A model generated the notes under the pieces. The model saw nothing but the letters and a program-made list of their open reading frames with translations. It made no database searches and was not told the origin of the DNA. Shown in pieces: positions 19,606-28,570 of a DNA stretch of 64,000 nucleotides. Each line of letters opens with the position of its first letter. Position 1 is the stretch's first letter. The stretch lies in contig JADJVH010000007.1 of NCBI GenBank assembly GCA_016716665.1, positions 186,001 through 250,000 of the forward strand, read 5' to 3'. The DNA is from Candidatus Opimibacter iunctus. Its GTDB lineage: Bacteria > Bacteroidota > Bacteroidia > Chitinophagales > Saprospiraceae. Made by a program: the position numbers and the translations under genes.

Positions 19606-19773
19606 ATCGTTTTTCTTTTCACACGTCGCAGCGCAGATCCCGCCATTGATTTCAATAATGTGGCGGGAGAGGGCGCGGAGGTTTCGCACGGAGGACCCTG
19701 AGCAATAGCTCACTTCATTCCGCACACATCACACTTCACACTATATTTTTCACTCTACTCTTTTCGTTTTTCA

Positions 19774-20406
19774 CTAAATGAGTCTGTAAATTTCCTGTAT
19801 CCCCTTGAGTTCCTTCTCAAAATCAATCTGCAGATCAATCAGCCTGCCCGACTTGATATCCATCACCCAGCCGTGGACGATCGGATAGCCGGTATGGATA
19901 AACTGCTTTTGTACAGCGGCGGTCTTGATGACATTGATGCACTGCTCGCGTACGTTGAGCTCGACGAGGCGGTCAAATTGCTTTTTGGAATCAGTGATGG
20001 CATGTAATTCTTCCTTGTGGATCCTGAAGACATCGCGGATATTCCTGAGCCATGGATTGAGGATACCCATATCTTCCTGCGTCATTGCCGCCTTGACCCC
20101 TCCGCAGTTGTAGTGCCCGCAGACGATGATATGTTTCACCTGGAGGTAATTGACGGCATAGTTGATGACACTCATCACATTGACATCTATACTGACGACC
20201 AGGTTGCCGATGTTGCGGTGCACAAAGACTTCTCCTGGCTTGGCACCCATCATCTCTTCTGCCGTGACCCTGCTGTCACTGCATCCGATATAGAGATAGT
20301 CAGGGTTCTGATCTATGGCCAGCTTCTCAAAAAATTCAGCGTCCGTTGCTTTCTTCTTTGCGATCCATTCGGCGTTGTTTTCAAATATCTTTTCGTACGA
20401 GATCAT
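19774..20406 (-). CDS. Beta-class carbonic anhydrase
   Basis: The 210-residue cytoplasmic zinc enzyme interconverts CO2 and bicarbonate. Zinc ligands are C42 (in YIGCSDSR), H98 and C101 (in CGHYNCGG); the D44/R46 pair is also present. I chose ATG 20406 (MISYEKIFENNAEW) because the family fold begins there. The open frame runs upstream to 20661 through a REPIN-like repeat and is not coding there. Length fits the family. Confidence 0.93.
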   Translation of the reverse strand: MISYEKIFENNAEWIAKKKATDAEFFEKLAIDQNPDYLYIGCSDSRVTAEEMMGAKPGEVFVHRNIGNLVVSIDVNVMSVINYAVNYLQVKHIIVCGHYNCGGVKAAMTQEDMGILNPWLRNIRDVFRIHKEELHAITDSKKQFDRLVELNVREQCINVIKTAAVQKQFIHTGYPIVHGWVMDIKSGRLIDLQIDFEKELKGIQEIYRLI

Positions 20407-20490
20407 CTTTGGTGAGTTGTCAGTTGTGAGTGCCCTCATTCCGGCAAAGGATAAAGCATTTAAACATTTCCAAAATGGCACAATTTTAAA

Positions 20491-20634
20491 TTTCCGAAGG
20501 AAATAAAAAGGCCGCTGGATGGAGTTCTCTCCGCCAGCAAAATGATTCCCAAAGAAGATTCCTTTTAGGGATTCACTCCTGGTATTCCAATAGTTGGCGG
20601 AGAGAACTCCATCCAACGGCCTGAGGCCGATTAT
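20491..20634 (-). repeat. REPIN-like inverted-repeat element, copy 1
   Basis: Two ~27-nt arms with core TGGATGGAGTTCTCTCCGCCA lie in inverted orientation around a ~55-nt linker. Each arm folds alone: TGG-AT-GGAG, loop TTCT, CTCC-G-CCA, a bulged hairpin. The reverse complement of the whole element, including the linker and the flanking TTTCC..GGAAA hairpin, aligns with 24282-24423. It lies directly upstream of the carbonic anhydrase start. Confidence 0.8.
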
Positions 20635-20691
20635 CATTTGGCAATCCTGGGATGAATTCATTTTTTGTAATTAAATCTTTAGCTAAGAAAG

Positions 20692-21081
20692 CTATAGGTT
20701 CTTCCCGATCACCGGAATATTTCTCCTCTCTTTCCAAAGCAAGATAGCACTTGCTACAAAGACTACGCAAGCGAGTATAAATAAAAACCCGCCATCACCC
20801 TGTACCTCTATGCCCAGGATGGTGAGATGAAAAAACAATGCCCCGGATATGGTGCCAATGGCCAGCAATGCCCCCAGCCAGGTGGTTGCCGGGATGAGTA
20901 TGAGGATGGAAGCGATCAGTTCTACGACGCCGGATCCAATACGACCCCATGGCTCCATACCCACGGTTTGAAAGATATACACGCTCTCGGCTGCCCCGGT
21001 AAACTTAAAGTAAAGGGTCTGGAGGAGGATCGCCGCGACGATGACTTTGAGGAAGAATGTGAAGGTAAATAGTGATTTCAT
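20692..21081 (-). CDS. DoxX-family membrane protein
   Basis: The 129-residue protein has four hydrophobic helices, at about 5-25, 45-65, 70-90 and 98-118, and the family-like segment KFTGAAESVYIFQTVGMEPW. DoxX proteins are inner-membrane proteins linked to quinone or redox balance, with no firm reaction. ATG 21081 (MKSLFTFTFFLK) is chosen; the longer frame to 21195 would translate an intergenic word repeat (HTPPTHLFFTHAHTPLT). Confidence 0.82.
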   Translation of the reverse strand: MKSLFTFTFFLKVIVAAILLQTLYFKFTGAAESVYIFQTVGMEPWGRIGSGVVELIASILILIPATTWLGALLAIGTISGALFFHLTILGIEVQGDGGFLFILACVVFVASAILLWKERRNIPVIGKNL

Positions 21082-21095
21082 GAGGGAAAAATACG

Positions 21096-21178
21096 CAATT
21101 GTAAGACAGTGAGAAAGTAAGACAGTAAGAGGTGTGTGTGCGTGTGTGAAAAAGAGATGTGTGGGAGGTGTGTGGAAT
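21096..21178 (+). repeat. Intergenic word repeat (GTAAGACAGTGAG / GTGTGTG)
   Basis: Purine-rich words (GTAAGACA, GTGAGAAA, GTAAGAGG) followed by GTGTGTG runs lie just upstream of the DoxX start. They are the reverse complement of the TTACTGTC and CACACCCACAC words near 45.9, 46.9 and 57.9 kb. Confidence 0.55.
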
Positions 21179-21189
21179 TTATATTTTAC

Positions 21190-21262
21190 GATCACCGATC
21201 ACCGATCACCGATCACCGATCACTGTTCACCGATCACCGATCACCGATCACAGATCACCTGA
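21190..21262 (+). repeat. Heptamer tandem array GATCACC
   Basis: About ten near-perfect copies of GATCACC (variants GATCACT and GTTCACC) abut the 3' end of the hypothetical gene at 21263. No spacers or clear protein-binding logic are seen. Confidence 0.8.
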
Positions 21263-21640
21263 TCACTCATAGAACGTCTCCTTAATCTTTTCGACATAGC
21301 TGAGTGAAGCTATAGCATAGAGTTTATTTTTCCAGCCTGGAGTGTATGTAGTATTGATACAGAGCCATTGCTGGGCTGAGCATCCTATTCTTCCATGGGA
21401 GGACTTCATGACCCGGACCGCCGGATCTATTTTCATGACTTCCTTGAGGATGGCCTCATTGGCGGGGATGCAAAACTCATAGTCCACAGCTACCTCGCCA
21501 TTGCGAAGGCCCCGGTCATCGATTGCAGAATAATCAAATTGAATCTTAGATTGATTGGTGGCATCCATCTTGCGCGAGCATTGTGAGGCAGATAGACTGA
21601 TCAATATGACTAGGATCACGAGGTAAGGTCTGAATAGCAT
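21263..21640 (-). CDS. Small exported protein of unknown function
   Basis: The 125-residue protein has an N-terminal hydrophobic segment (about 5-18) followed by SASQC. This could be an atypical lipoprotein site or a plain signal peptide. The mature part has three further cysteines (YEFCIP, GRIGCS, LCIN), which suggests disulfides. No family recognised. The 3' end touches the GATCACC array. Confidence 0.65.
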   Translation of the reverse strand: MLFRPYLVILVILISLSASQCSRKMDATNQSKIQFDYSAIDDRGLRNGEVAVDYEFCIPANEAILKEVMKIDPAVRVMKSSHGRIGCSAQQWLCINTTYTPGWKNKLYAIASLSYVEKIKETFYE

Positions 21641-21719
21641 ATGGGATGAAAATTTGACAAAGAAAGGTAGGTTTATTTTTCTTTCCTGATCAACGGATTT
21701 TGAGATCAGATTCTTATCC

Positions 21720-22346
21720 TCAGTGGAAAAAAAGAAACATCAGCCCTGTGAGGATAAGGATGATCCCGGAGATGAGCCCGGAGTTGTGCTCGAGTTTGTG
21801 CCAATCCATTTTCTTGAGTCCATGCAGGGCGAGCCAGGCAAACAAGGTCATACCCAATGCAGAGGTCACGGTATAGATCACTGCAATGATCATCGTGAGG
21901 GCCATGCCCTTGGTCCCTGCGACGAGGAATAGCGCACCGACTTCAAGACAAGGCGAAAGGAACATGGCCAGTAACAAGGAGCCGATGATCACACCCATGT
22001 TGGTGTTGGTCGTCATTTTAACTTCACGCAGATGGAAGTGTTTATGGTGCTGGTGGCGCCAGACAAAGAGGATACCCAGGGTGATGAGGATACCTGCAGC
22101 GATGTATTTAAAATAAGGGAGGATACCATCCAGGGTCATTCCGCCCAGGGCAAGGAGTATCCCGATGATCACTGTGCTCAGGGAGTGCGCCAGCGCAGCC
22201 AGCATAGTGATTCCTGCTGTCTTGCGTCCATCCCATCCCAGTTGCCTGGAGATAGCCACCACCGGTAGCCAGTGATTGGGCAGGATGGCATGCAGGATAC
22301 TGATCGCCAGCACACTGATAAAGAGTTCAATGGAGTCCATGATCAT
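21720..22346 (-). CDS. Membrane protein resembling nickel/cobalt (NicO/UreH-type) transporters
   Basis: The 208-residue protein has six hydrophobic helices. The first carries ILHAILPNHWLPVV, a His-containing motif typical of NicO/UreH-like transporters. A His-rich cytoplasmic loop follows (RHQHHKHFHLRE, about 98-109), and a later helix has FLSPCLEVGALF. The His-rich loop suggests metal handling; substrate and direction are inferred from family features only. No urease or hydrogenase genes are nearby. Confidence 0.68.
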   Translation of the reverse strand: MIMDSIELFISVLAISILHAILPNHWLPVVAISRQLGWDGRKTAGITMLAALAHSLSTVIIGILLALGGMTLDGILPYFKYIAAGILITLGILFVWRHQHHKHFHLREVKMTTNTNMGVIIGSLLLAMFLSPCLEVGALFLVAGTKGMALTMIIAVIYTVTSALGMTLFAWLALHGLKKMDWHKLEHNSGLISGIILILTGLMFLFFH

Positions 22347-22417
22347 CAGCCCGCAAAGGTAAGCGAGAAAACGTAACCAACGGGTTCACCCACCAAGGTG
22401 GCTAAAGAGTATGTCTT

Positions 22418-23947
22418 TTATTCCTTGACCGGAGGCAGGGTGAACTTGTTCAATACACTCTTGCTGGCAGCAAGTTTCTCCACCTCATGAATTTCCCTCG
22501 GGGCATAGGAAGAGATGTTCTCTCCCTGGTTCTTTCCGATCAGGATATCATCTTCGATGCGCACAGCCAGGTTCCACCATTTCTTGTCACAGGGACTGCC
22601 TTCGGGGATATAGATGCCAGGCTCTACCGTGATGACCATGTTTTCCTTGAGGGTGGTCGTGACACTCTTGTCATGGACGTCAAGGCCGATGTGATGGGAA
22701 CATCCATGAATGTAGTATAGCGACACGTCCTCGCGCTTTTTCGTGATCCCCAGTTTTGCCATCACTTCGTTTTGTGCATCAAGCACCAACTGGTAGATTG
22801 CTTTTTGTTCTGTGGTAAATTTACCATTGGCCGGTGTAGTCCGTGTGACATCGGCAGTGTAGCCATGATATTCAGAGGCCACATCCATTAGCACCAATTG
22901 GTTGTCCACTTGCGTGACATTGTTGTCGATATAGTGGAGGATACAACCATTGGCTCCCGTCCCGACAATCGGAGGATAGCCCTCTTCTTCTGCTCCATAT
23001 TTTTTATGTACGTATCGGAATATACCATCCAGTTCTGATTCAGACATATCCGGATGAATGGCCTTCATCACTTCGGCATGCGCCACTGCGGAGATAAAGG
23101 CTGATTTGCGCAACATGGCGATTTCCTCAGGTTGCTTGATCTCGCGCAGGAGCGAGGTCAATTGATAAAATTGCAAAGGAGGCATAGGGTTGCCCAGGAT
23201 GCAATGCACTACACCGGAAAGCATTGCCGAATCCGGTCTTTGTATCAGGTCAAGCAGCAAGGAGTCATTTCTGAATTCAGGATCAGCCGTTTCCTTCATT
23301 GCATTATTGATGCGGCCTATGCGTGACTGCAGGTTGGAAGCATTGGTTGAAAATGCCAGCCGCTTGTAGGCATCCAGGATGTTCCTATTATCAACAGCCT
23401 TGATGCTTGCCTTTTCCCTGAAGGTCTGGATCAGCGAAGAGAGGGTGCCTGCACTGACATCATCGGGCAGCACATCATAGATCACCTTGCTGAATAAAGA
23501 AAAATCAACAGGACAATTCTTAAAGTCTTCTGAATTATACACCTGGTCAAACCCTAATTGTTTCCTGACACCCTCTATACCCAGCCGGCGCCCCGACCAT
23601 TGCTCCTGGAATGGGTTTCTCTTACGGACATAAAACAATTCATTGTATGTGCCAATATCGTTTTGCTGAGGCTCTTTGAAAATCAATAAGACTGCATCAG
23701 GCTCTTTGTAGCCGGAGAAGTAATAGAGATCCGGATTGGGGTGATAGATATAATTGACATCATTGGAGAAGACCCGCTCCGGATAGGCAAAGATGACCAC
23801 GACTGAATTTGGTGGCATGATCTTGCGCAGGGCCTCACGTCGATTTGCATGGAAGGCAGGGGTGAGATAATCGGTGGGTAAGGAGTTTTGTGCGGTGGCA
23901 CTCTGCATGTATAGTGCAAGGGACAGAAGAAAGAATACTCTAAGCAT
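22418..23947 (-). CDS. Exported Xaa-Pro aminopeptidase (M24B)
   Basis: The 509-residue dimetal peptidase removes N-terminal residues ahead of proline. A signal peptide (about 1-19, ending ATAQ) indicates a periplasmic or exported enzyme. An N-terminal creatinase-like domain runs to about 250 and the pita-bread catalytic domain follows. Metal ligands are present: D355 and D366 (MDVASEYHGYTADVTRT, 11 apart as in PepP), His in GCSHHIGLDVHD, Glu in VEPGIYIPEG and Glu in VRIEDDILIG. The usual DAG after the first ligand region is DVA here. Monocistronic. Confidence 0.92.
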   Translation of the reverse strand: MLRVFFLLSLALYMQSATAQNSLPTDYLTPAFHANRREALRKIMPPNSVVVIFAYPERVFSNDVNYIYHPNPDLYYFSGYKEPDAVLLIFKEPQQNDIGTYNELFYVRKRNPFQEQWSGRRLGIEGVRKQLGFDQVYNSEDFKNCPVDFSLFSKVIYDVLPDDVSAGTLSSLIQTFREKASIKAVDNRNILDAYKRLAFSTNASNLQSRIGRINNAMKETADPEFRNDSLLLDLIQRPDSAMLSGVVHCILGNPMPPLQFYQLTSLLREIKQPEEIAMLRKSAFISAVAHAEVMKAIHPDMSESELDGIFRYVHKKYGAEEEGYPPIVGTGANGCILHYIDNNVTQVDNQLVLMDVASEYHGYTADVTRTTPANGKFTTEQKAIYQLVLDAQNEVMAKLGITKKREDVSLYYIHGCSHHIGLDVHDKSVTTTLKENMVITVEPGIYIPEGSPCDKKWWNLAVRIEDDILIGKNQGENISSYAPREIHEVEKLAASKSVLNKFTLPPVKE

Positions 23948-24123
23948 GAGAATGTGGTATAACTGATATTTTAATCAACTTTGATCAGGATAAAGGAAAG
24001 TAAAATTCAAAAAGGATGAACTTTTCAGACATGTCAAATATATCAAATATCCATTGTAATTGCCTTGTGAGACTTCCGCTCAGATACATCTAAAAGAGGA
24101 GTAGAACTCAATATATACAAAGT

Positions 24124-24250
24124 ATAAATCGGCCCCCGGCCGTGGCAGGAGTTTGCTCCTGCCACCACAGGAATATCTGATAGAATTTCTGAAGTGAATC
24201 CTGTTTGGAATCCGCATGGTGGCAGGAGCAAACTCCTGCCACGGCCGGGC
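24124..24250 (+). repeat. REPIN-like inverted-repeat element with a variant arm
   Basis: Two ~33-nt arms containing GTGGCAGGAG-TTTG-CTCCTGCCAC, each a perfect 10-bp hairpin, are inverted around a ~50-nt linker. The linker (GAATATCTGATAG.. GTGAATCCTGTTTGGAATCC type) is related to the linkers of the elements at 20491 and 24282. The arms differ in sequence but keep the GGAGTT..CTCC core. Both elements here begin with (T)AATCGGC. Confidence 0.78.
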
Positions 24251-24281
24251 CCACATGGGCCTGGCCGGATGATCCCGGTTT

Positions 24282-24423
24282 TAATCGGCGATCGCCGTTG
24301 GATGGAGTTCTCTCCGCCAACCTATGGATACCAATAATGAATTCCTATAGAGAATCCTATATGGGAATCATGCTGCTGGCGGAGAGAACTCCATCCAGCG
24401 GCGTTTTTCTTTCCTGCGGAAAC
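24282..24423 (+). repeat. REPIN-like inverted-repeat element, copy 2
   Basis: Same architecture as 20491-20634 in opposite orientation: (T)AATCGGC, arm GTTGGATGGAGTTCTCTCCG, linker with GAATCCTATATGGGAATCAT, inverted arm, then TTTTTCTTTCCTGCGGAAA. It ends 28 nt before the stop codon of the minus-strand gene at 24452, whose protein lacks the expected sorting domain. Confidence 0.8.
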
Positions 24424-24451
24424 AAAAACAGGCCAACCCTAATGGTCTGTT

Positions 24452-27061
24452 TTAGTTTCCCTTGGTTTTAAAGAAATGCCCGTCCGGAACCGTCAGGTTA
24501 GCCCCGGGAGCCAGGGTGAGGTCTTTGCACGAGAGGCCGGTGACGTTGATGACCGGATCATGATTTGGAGATACGACCTGTGGGATGATTACATCCTGCA
24601 ATGATGTTGGCACGCCATGCGGATTCCAGTTTTCCGGGTTGTTCCAATCAGAAGAGATATTTCCTACCCACGTAAAAACAGTAGGTACAGGCACCGCAAG
24701 TCCCGACTCCCAAAGGCCCCGGCCATTGGTGGCGGCCCTGATCTTGCTGATCCCATAGGCGATATCAAGTTCCTGCACATCTACATTAGGCAAGCCCGTG
24801 AAAAACGGTTGCCATGATGAATACGTTCTGTCCCTGTAATACACGCCTACATCCGTGCCTACATAGAGACCATCACTGGAGGTCTTTTGATATACGATGC
24901 AATTGACCGGCAGATTGGGCAGGCCGGTGGAATAGTTGGTCCAGGTAGTTCCACCATCTACAGTAGTCCAGACTTTATTGGCTGCAGAATAACCTGAAAA
25001 CGTGACCCAGGCTTGTAATGGATTAGTATTGCTGACAGCGATTGCTGTTATGCTGGCAGAACCAACAGGCAGATTGCTGGTCTTGTCCGTAAAGTTTGTA
25101 CCATCCGTGCTGATAAACACACGGTTGGTTTTAGCGGCATAGATATAGTTGGGATTGGAGTTGGCATAGGCAAGTGCCATCACAAACGTATTGCCTCCGG
25201 TGACATTGCCCACTTGTGTAAAACTCAACCCACCATTGGTGGTGCGCCAAACCTGGGCCTTGCCTACGAGCAAAGTAGAGTCATGATCAGGATGCATGAT
25301 GAATGGCGTAAGCCATGTGCCATTTGCATTGACACCAGAGCCCCCATAGGTGCATACGACATTGTATAAGGGATAGTTGTTGTAGGATACGATGATGCGG
25401 CCTTTAACTGTGCCAAGGTAGCGTATGGAGTCATTGTCAGATTCATAGATGCATTCCGTGCCATCTCCTGTGTTACGACAGAAAATGATCCAGTCTGTGC
25501 CATCATACTCCTGGGTATACATATCCTGGTGTCCGGTCAGGATGGTATATGGATCCAATGGTGATACGCCAAACTTGTACATCTGCGCGATCTGCATCCC
25601 TTCATTCATCGGCGCCCAGGTGGCTCCATAGTCGGTAGTTTTTGTCAAGCCTCCATCATTGCCGGAGAAATAGGCGGCATCCGTCCCAGGAATAAACGTA
25701 ATGGAATGGTGATCAGGATGCACATAAGGAATGAATCCGCCATTTTCACTCGAGTGCTGAGTCCAGGTCAAACCTCCATCCATGCTCCTCCACATGTTGG
25801 TCGCCCCCACGATGATCGTATCCTTGTGAAATGGCGATACGGCCATGCATAGGTTATACCATGCCTGGTTACCTGCAGCGCCAAATAGGATGTTTGGTGT
25901 ATTAGCCCTCAGCGTGAAATGATCACCACCATCCACAGAGCGGTAAAACCCGTGAAAATCAGATGTCCCTTGCTTGACGATCAACACGTAGACATAGTTG
26001 GTGTCATCAGGAGTTACACCTATTTCAAATCTGGCCACCGTATTGCTCGCAGGTAGCCCGTCAGTCAGCTGGCTCCAGGTCACCCCGGCATCAGTGGATC
26101 GGTAGATTGACCCCCCTGATTGAACACCTGCAGAAGCGTATAGTGTGTTTGGATGCTCAGGTTTAAATTCAATATCGGTAAACTGTCCGTCATTCATCTT
26201 CACCCAATTGGTTCCCGCATTGATCGTTCTGTAGATTCCATTTGTGGTAGCTGCATAGACCGTATCCGGTCGGGTAGGGTGGATGAGGAGTTTATAGATA
26301 TTTCTGCCCCAGCTTACTTCCCAGTTCATAGTATTACTGGACGAGGGCCATGTAGCCCCTCCATCGGTAGATTTATAGATACCAGTAGATGCTATGGTGA
26401 GTTGTGAGCCGACCCCATTGGCATCACCTGTAGCCAAATACATGACCTGCGTATTGGATGGGTCGATAGCAATGTCTGAGCAACCTATGACAGGCAATTG
26501 ATCAGTATTGGAGTTGGTCCAGTTGAGCCCGGCATCCAGGCTTTTCCAAAGGCCGCCTAGTGGAGACACAACCCACATCTTGTTACTGTTGGTCGGATCA
26601 AACCTCAGGAAATTGACCCTCGCTGCACCGTAAAAATCTCCATTGGTGACCGTACCTGTCGGGCCAAGGGCTGTCCAGGTAGCCGGAGGTAGTGTAGTGG
26701 AGCGGGTATTGTTTTGTAAAGAAGCCTGATACGCTGCAAACTCTTTATAGTTGGTCGAAGGCAGGGTGATATCCCCTGATGGATATACTCGCGGTTCCAT
26801 GTGGTTTTCCCAACGTTTGTATTGGTTATAGCCTGGAAATTCTCCTCCTTCTTCACCTTCTGTAGCCCGCTCTGTACGGCGGTTTTCCCGCAGTTGTTTT
26901 TTCTCGTAGCGGTTAAAAGCATCCTGGATGTCATAGAAATTGGCAGGTGCAGTAGGATCTGAGGAGCGTTTTGACTTCAGGTACGGAGCATCCATCCATG
27001 GCTGTGCGCCGGCTATGAGGCCTGACAGGAGGAGCGTAAAGAGGAGAGAGCGAGCTTTCAA
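24452..27061 (-). CDS. Secreted BNR/sortilin-type propeller protein, possibly C-terminally truncated
   Basis: The 869-residue product begins with a signal peptide (about 1-19). A charged pro-region follows (QLRENRRTERATEGEEGGE), then many BNR/VPS10-like blades with Ser/Thr-x-Asp-x-Gly-x-Thr-Trp motifs (KSTDGGATWPS, RSTDAGVTWSQ, RSVDGGDHF) to about residue 770. Next is a WVGNISSDWNNPENWNPHGV-type module. Proteins with this layout normally end in a T9SS sorting domain. This one stops at KTKGN, 28 bp from a REPIN-like element, so loss of the C-terminus is suspected. Similar propellers bind or cleave glycans; function here is unknown. Confidence 0.85.
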   Translation of the reverse strand: MKARSLLFTLLLSGLIAGAQPWMDAPYLKSKRSSDPTAPANFYDIQDAFNRYEKKQLRENRRTERATEGEEGGEFPGYNQYKRWENHMEPRVYPSGDITLPSTNYKEFAAYQASLQNNTRSTTLPPATWTALGPTGTVTNGDFYGAARVNFLRFDPTNSNKMWVVSPLGGLWKSLDAGLNWTNSNTDQLPVIGCSDIAIDPSNTQVMYLATGDANGVGSQLTIASTGIYKSTDGGATWPSSSNTMNWEVSWGRNIYKLLIHPTRPDTVYAATTNGIYRTINAGTNWVKMNDGQFTDIEFKPEHPNTLYASAGVQSGGSIYRSTDAGVTWSQLTDGLPASNTVARFEIGVTPDDTNYVYVLIVKQGTSDFHGFYRSVDGGDHFTLRANTPNILFGAAGNQAWYNLCMAVSPFHKDTIIVGATNMWRSMDGGLTWTQHSSENGGFIPYVHPDHHSITFIPGTDAAYFSGNDGGLTKTTDYGATWAPMNEGMQIAQMYKFGVSPLDPYTILTGHQDMYTQEYDGTDWIIFCRNTGDGTECIYESDNDSIRYLGTVKGRIIVSYNNYPLYNVVCTYGGSGVNANGTWLTPFIMHPDHDSTLLVGKAQVWRTTNGGLSFTQVGNVTGGNTFVMALAYANSNPNYIYAAKTNRVFISTDGTNFTDKTSNLPVGSASITAIAVSNTNPLQAWVTFSGYSAANKVWTTVDGGTTWTNYSTGLPNLPVNCIVYQKTSSDGLYVGTDVGVYYRDRTYSSWQPFFTGLPNVDVQELDIAYGISKIRAATNGRGLWESGLAVPVPTVFTWVGNISSDWNNPENWNPHGVPTSLQDVIIPQVVSPNHDPVINVTGLSCKDLTLAPGANLTVPDGHFFKTKGN

Positions 27062-27164
27062 GGAGTAGCAGGTTTTCTTATGAGATACAAGATACCGGGT
27101 ATTTGTTGCCTCAGCAAGTTAGGCAGCTATTCCTGAAAGGCATTCCAGCCTTGGGACACAATGC

Positions 27165-27194
27165 AAAAGGCCCCTGTTTTGAGAGGGGCCTTTT
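27165..27194 (-). terminator. Intrinsic terminator of the gene at 27242
   Basis: AAAAGGCCCCT (27165-27175) pairs with AGGGGCCTTTT (27184-27194) over an 8-nt loop. On the minus strand the stem ends in a T-run, 48 nt after the stop codon. Confidence 0.85.
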
Positions 27195-27241
27195 GTCCTG
27201 TACCAATTTTTATTGAGTAGCTGGTGTGCTTGTCTGGTGGA

Positions 27242-27673
27242 TTACTTCAACCCAAACAAAGTGACATCGGCCCTGCCGTTTAATACCCCCTGGGTGTCAT
27301 ACCAAAACTCCACAGATTTGAGTTTCCGTCTTCCTCCTTTCAGGTCAATGATGCGGCTCTCTCCTCCCTGCGGGATGTTGAATCTGATGTCAATATTTTC
27401 AGGCGCTCCGCCATCATCATAGCGTACGATCATCCTGACCATATTGATCGGTGCATCAGTGACTTTAAATTTCAATCTCCTGAAATAGTCATAGGGACCT
27501 GCGACATATATCGCATCATGGTCTGCGACAAATTTAGCTTGCGTATGTCCCAACAATCTCCATGTACCCACAGCACCAGCTCGTGGTTGTGAAACCGTGG
27601 CTTGTGCACTGGCAGTCATCAAGCCAATAAAGAGAATACATGCAGTCAATACGATGTTTAAATATGATCTCAT
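27242..27673 (-). CDS. Small exported protein of unknown function
   Basis: The 143-residue product has a signal peptide (about 1-23, ending ASAQ). The mature domain is beta-rich with GTWRLLGHTQAKFVADHD and FRRLKFKVTDAPINM. The pattern recalls DUF2541-like secreted domains, which I would not assign firmly. It has its own terminator and sits between the BNR protein and the OmpA lipoprotein. Confidence 0.75.
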   Translation of the reverse strand: MRSYLNIVLTACILFIGLMTASAQATVSQPRAGAVGTWRLLGHTQAKFVADHDAIYVAGPYDYFRRLKFKVTDAPINMVRMIVRYDDGGAPENIDIRFNIPQGGESRIIDLKGGRRKLKSVEFWYDTQGVLNGRADVTLFGLK

Positions 27674-27746
27674 TTTATATATTTTATCTAGGCTATTAAA
27701 TTAATTTGTTTTCATTGCAATACATCAATAATACTTCCTCTCCCGA

Positions 27747-28529
27747 TTATTTGATGGTCTCTGCTGCTTTCCACAGTCTATCCAGATTAGGATTGATATA
27801 GATGTCAACTCTCCTGTTCCTGCCTTTTCCTTCTTCTGTGGTATTGTCTGCAACAGGATGGAATTCAGCACGTCCTCCGCTGATGATCCGTGTAGGATCC
27901 ACCTTGTACTCCCGGGTCAGGACCCTCACTACTGCATTTGCCCTTGTGGTGCTGAAGTCCCAGTTGTCCTTCGCGGCAGAAGCTGCAGGAGTATTGTCTG
28001 TGTTTCCGATGACATATATGCTGGTGCCTGGATACCCATTGACCACCTCTGCAACCGCAGCGAGGGCCTGTTTTCCTTCCCACCCAACTGTTGTGCCGCC
28101 ACTGGTAAACATCAGGTAATTGTCCATGGACAGATGGACTAGGCCACTTACAAATTCGACATCAATGCCTGCTGCGTCAAATTTCTCCAGACTTACTTTG
28201 ACCTTATCGCTCAACTGTTGCAGTGATCCATATTGCTCCTTGATGGCTCCATTGATGGCCTCCAGCTTTTGCTGCACGACTGCCTTTGCTTCTGTGCAGC
28301 CGGCCATGTCCTTTTTCATTTTACTGTTTTCTTCTGCCAGTGTTTTGTTCTTCGCCTCACTGGCCGCTAGTTCTTTTTCATGAAAGCTGATGATTTCTTC
28401 CTGCTCACTGGTTAGTGTTCTTAATTGGTTGAGCTCCGTATTCACTTGCTCAAATTTTTTACTGGAGACACAAGACATAGCAGACAGACTTATTCCTGCC
28501 AATAGAATTAGTGATACATTATTTTTCAT
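27747..28529 (-). CDS. OmpA-family outer-membrane lipoprotein
   Basis: The 260-residue product has a lipoprotein signal with cysteine at residue 20 (LSAMSC). A heptad-rich coiled coil follows (about 25-105), then an OmpA C-terminal peptidoglycan-binding domain (about 140-250). The latter shows VIGNTDNTPA, the helix TTRANAVVRVLTREYKVDPTRI and GRNRRVDIYI. It likely tethers the outer membrane to peptidoglycan. Confidence 0.9.
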   Translation of the reverse strand: MKNNVSLILLAGISLSAMSCVSSKKFEQVNTELNQLRTLTSEQEEIISFHEKELAASEAKNKTLAEENSKMKKDMAGCTEAKAVVQQKLEAINGAIKEQYGSLQQLSDKVKVSLEKFDAAGIDVEFVSGLVHLSMDNYLMFTSGGTTVGWEGKQALAAVAEVVNGYPGTSIYVIGNTDNTPAASAAKDNWDFSTTRANAVVRVLTREYKVDPTRIISGGRAEFHPVADNTTEEGKGRNRRVDIYINPNLDRLWKAAETIK

Positions 28530-28570
28530 TTTAGTAGTTTGTTTATAATTTACTTTTTAGCTTCATACAC

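Larger units (their letters stand above)
23948..24451. other. Intergenic region with two stacked REPIN-like elements
   Basis: This 504-bp gap holds no credible gene. The first ~175 bp is AT-rich and probably contains the promoter of the minus-strand peptidase. The rest is two palindromic elements (24124-24250 and 24282-24423) joined by a short hairpin-forming linker. The small open frames across it are by-products of the inverted repeats. Confidence 0.7.

Noticed and set aside
20407..20661. N-terminal extension of carbonic anhydrase
   Set aside because: It translates a REPIN-like repeat; the family fold starts at the ATG at 20406.
21082..21195. N-terminal extension of the DoxX protein
   Set aside because: It translates the intergenic word repeat and has low-complexity His/Thr/Pro composition.
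21190..21262. GATCACC array as CRISPR or replication-origin iterons
   Set aside because: Units are 7 bp with no spacers, no cas genes, no DnaA boxes or replication gene nearby.
24205..24471. 88-residue plus-strand frame in the repeat region
   Set aside because: It is translated from the two inverted-repeat elements and has no independent support.
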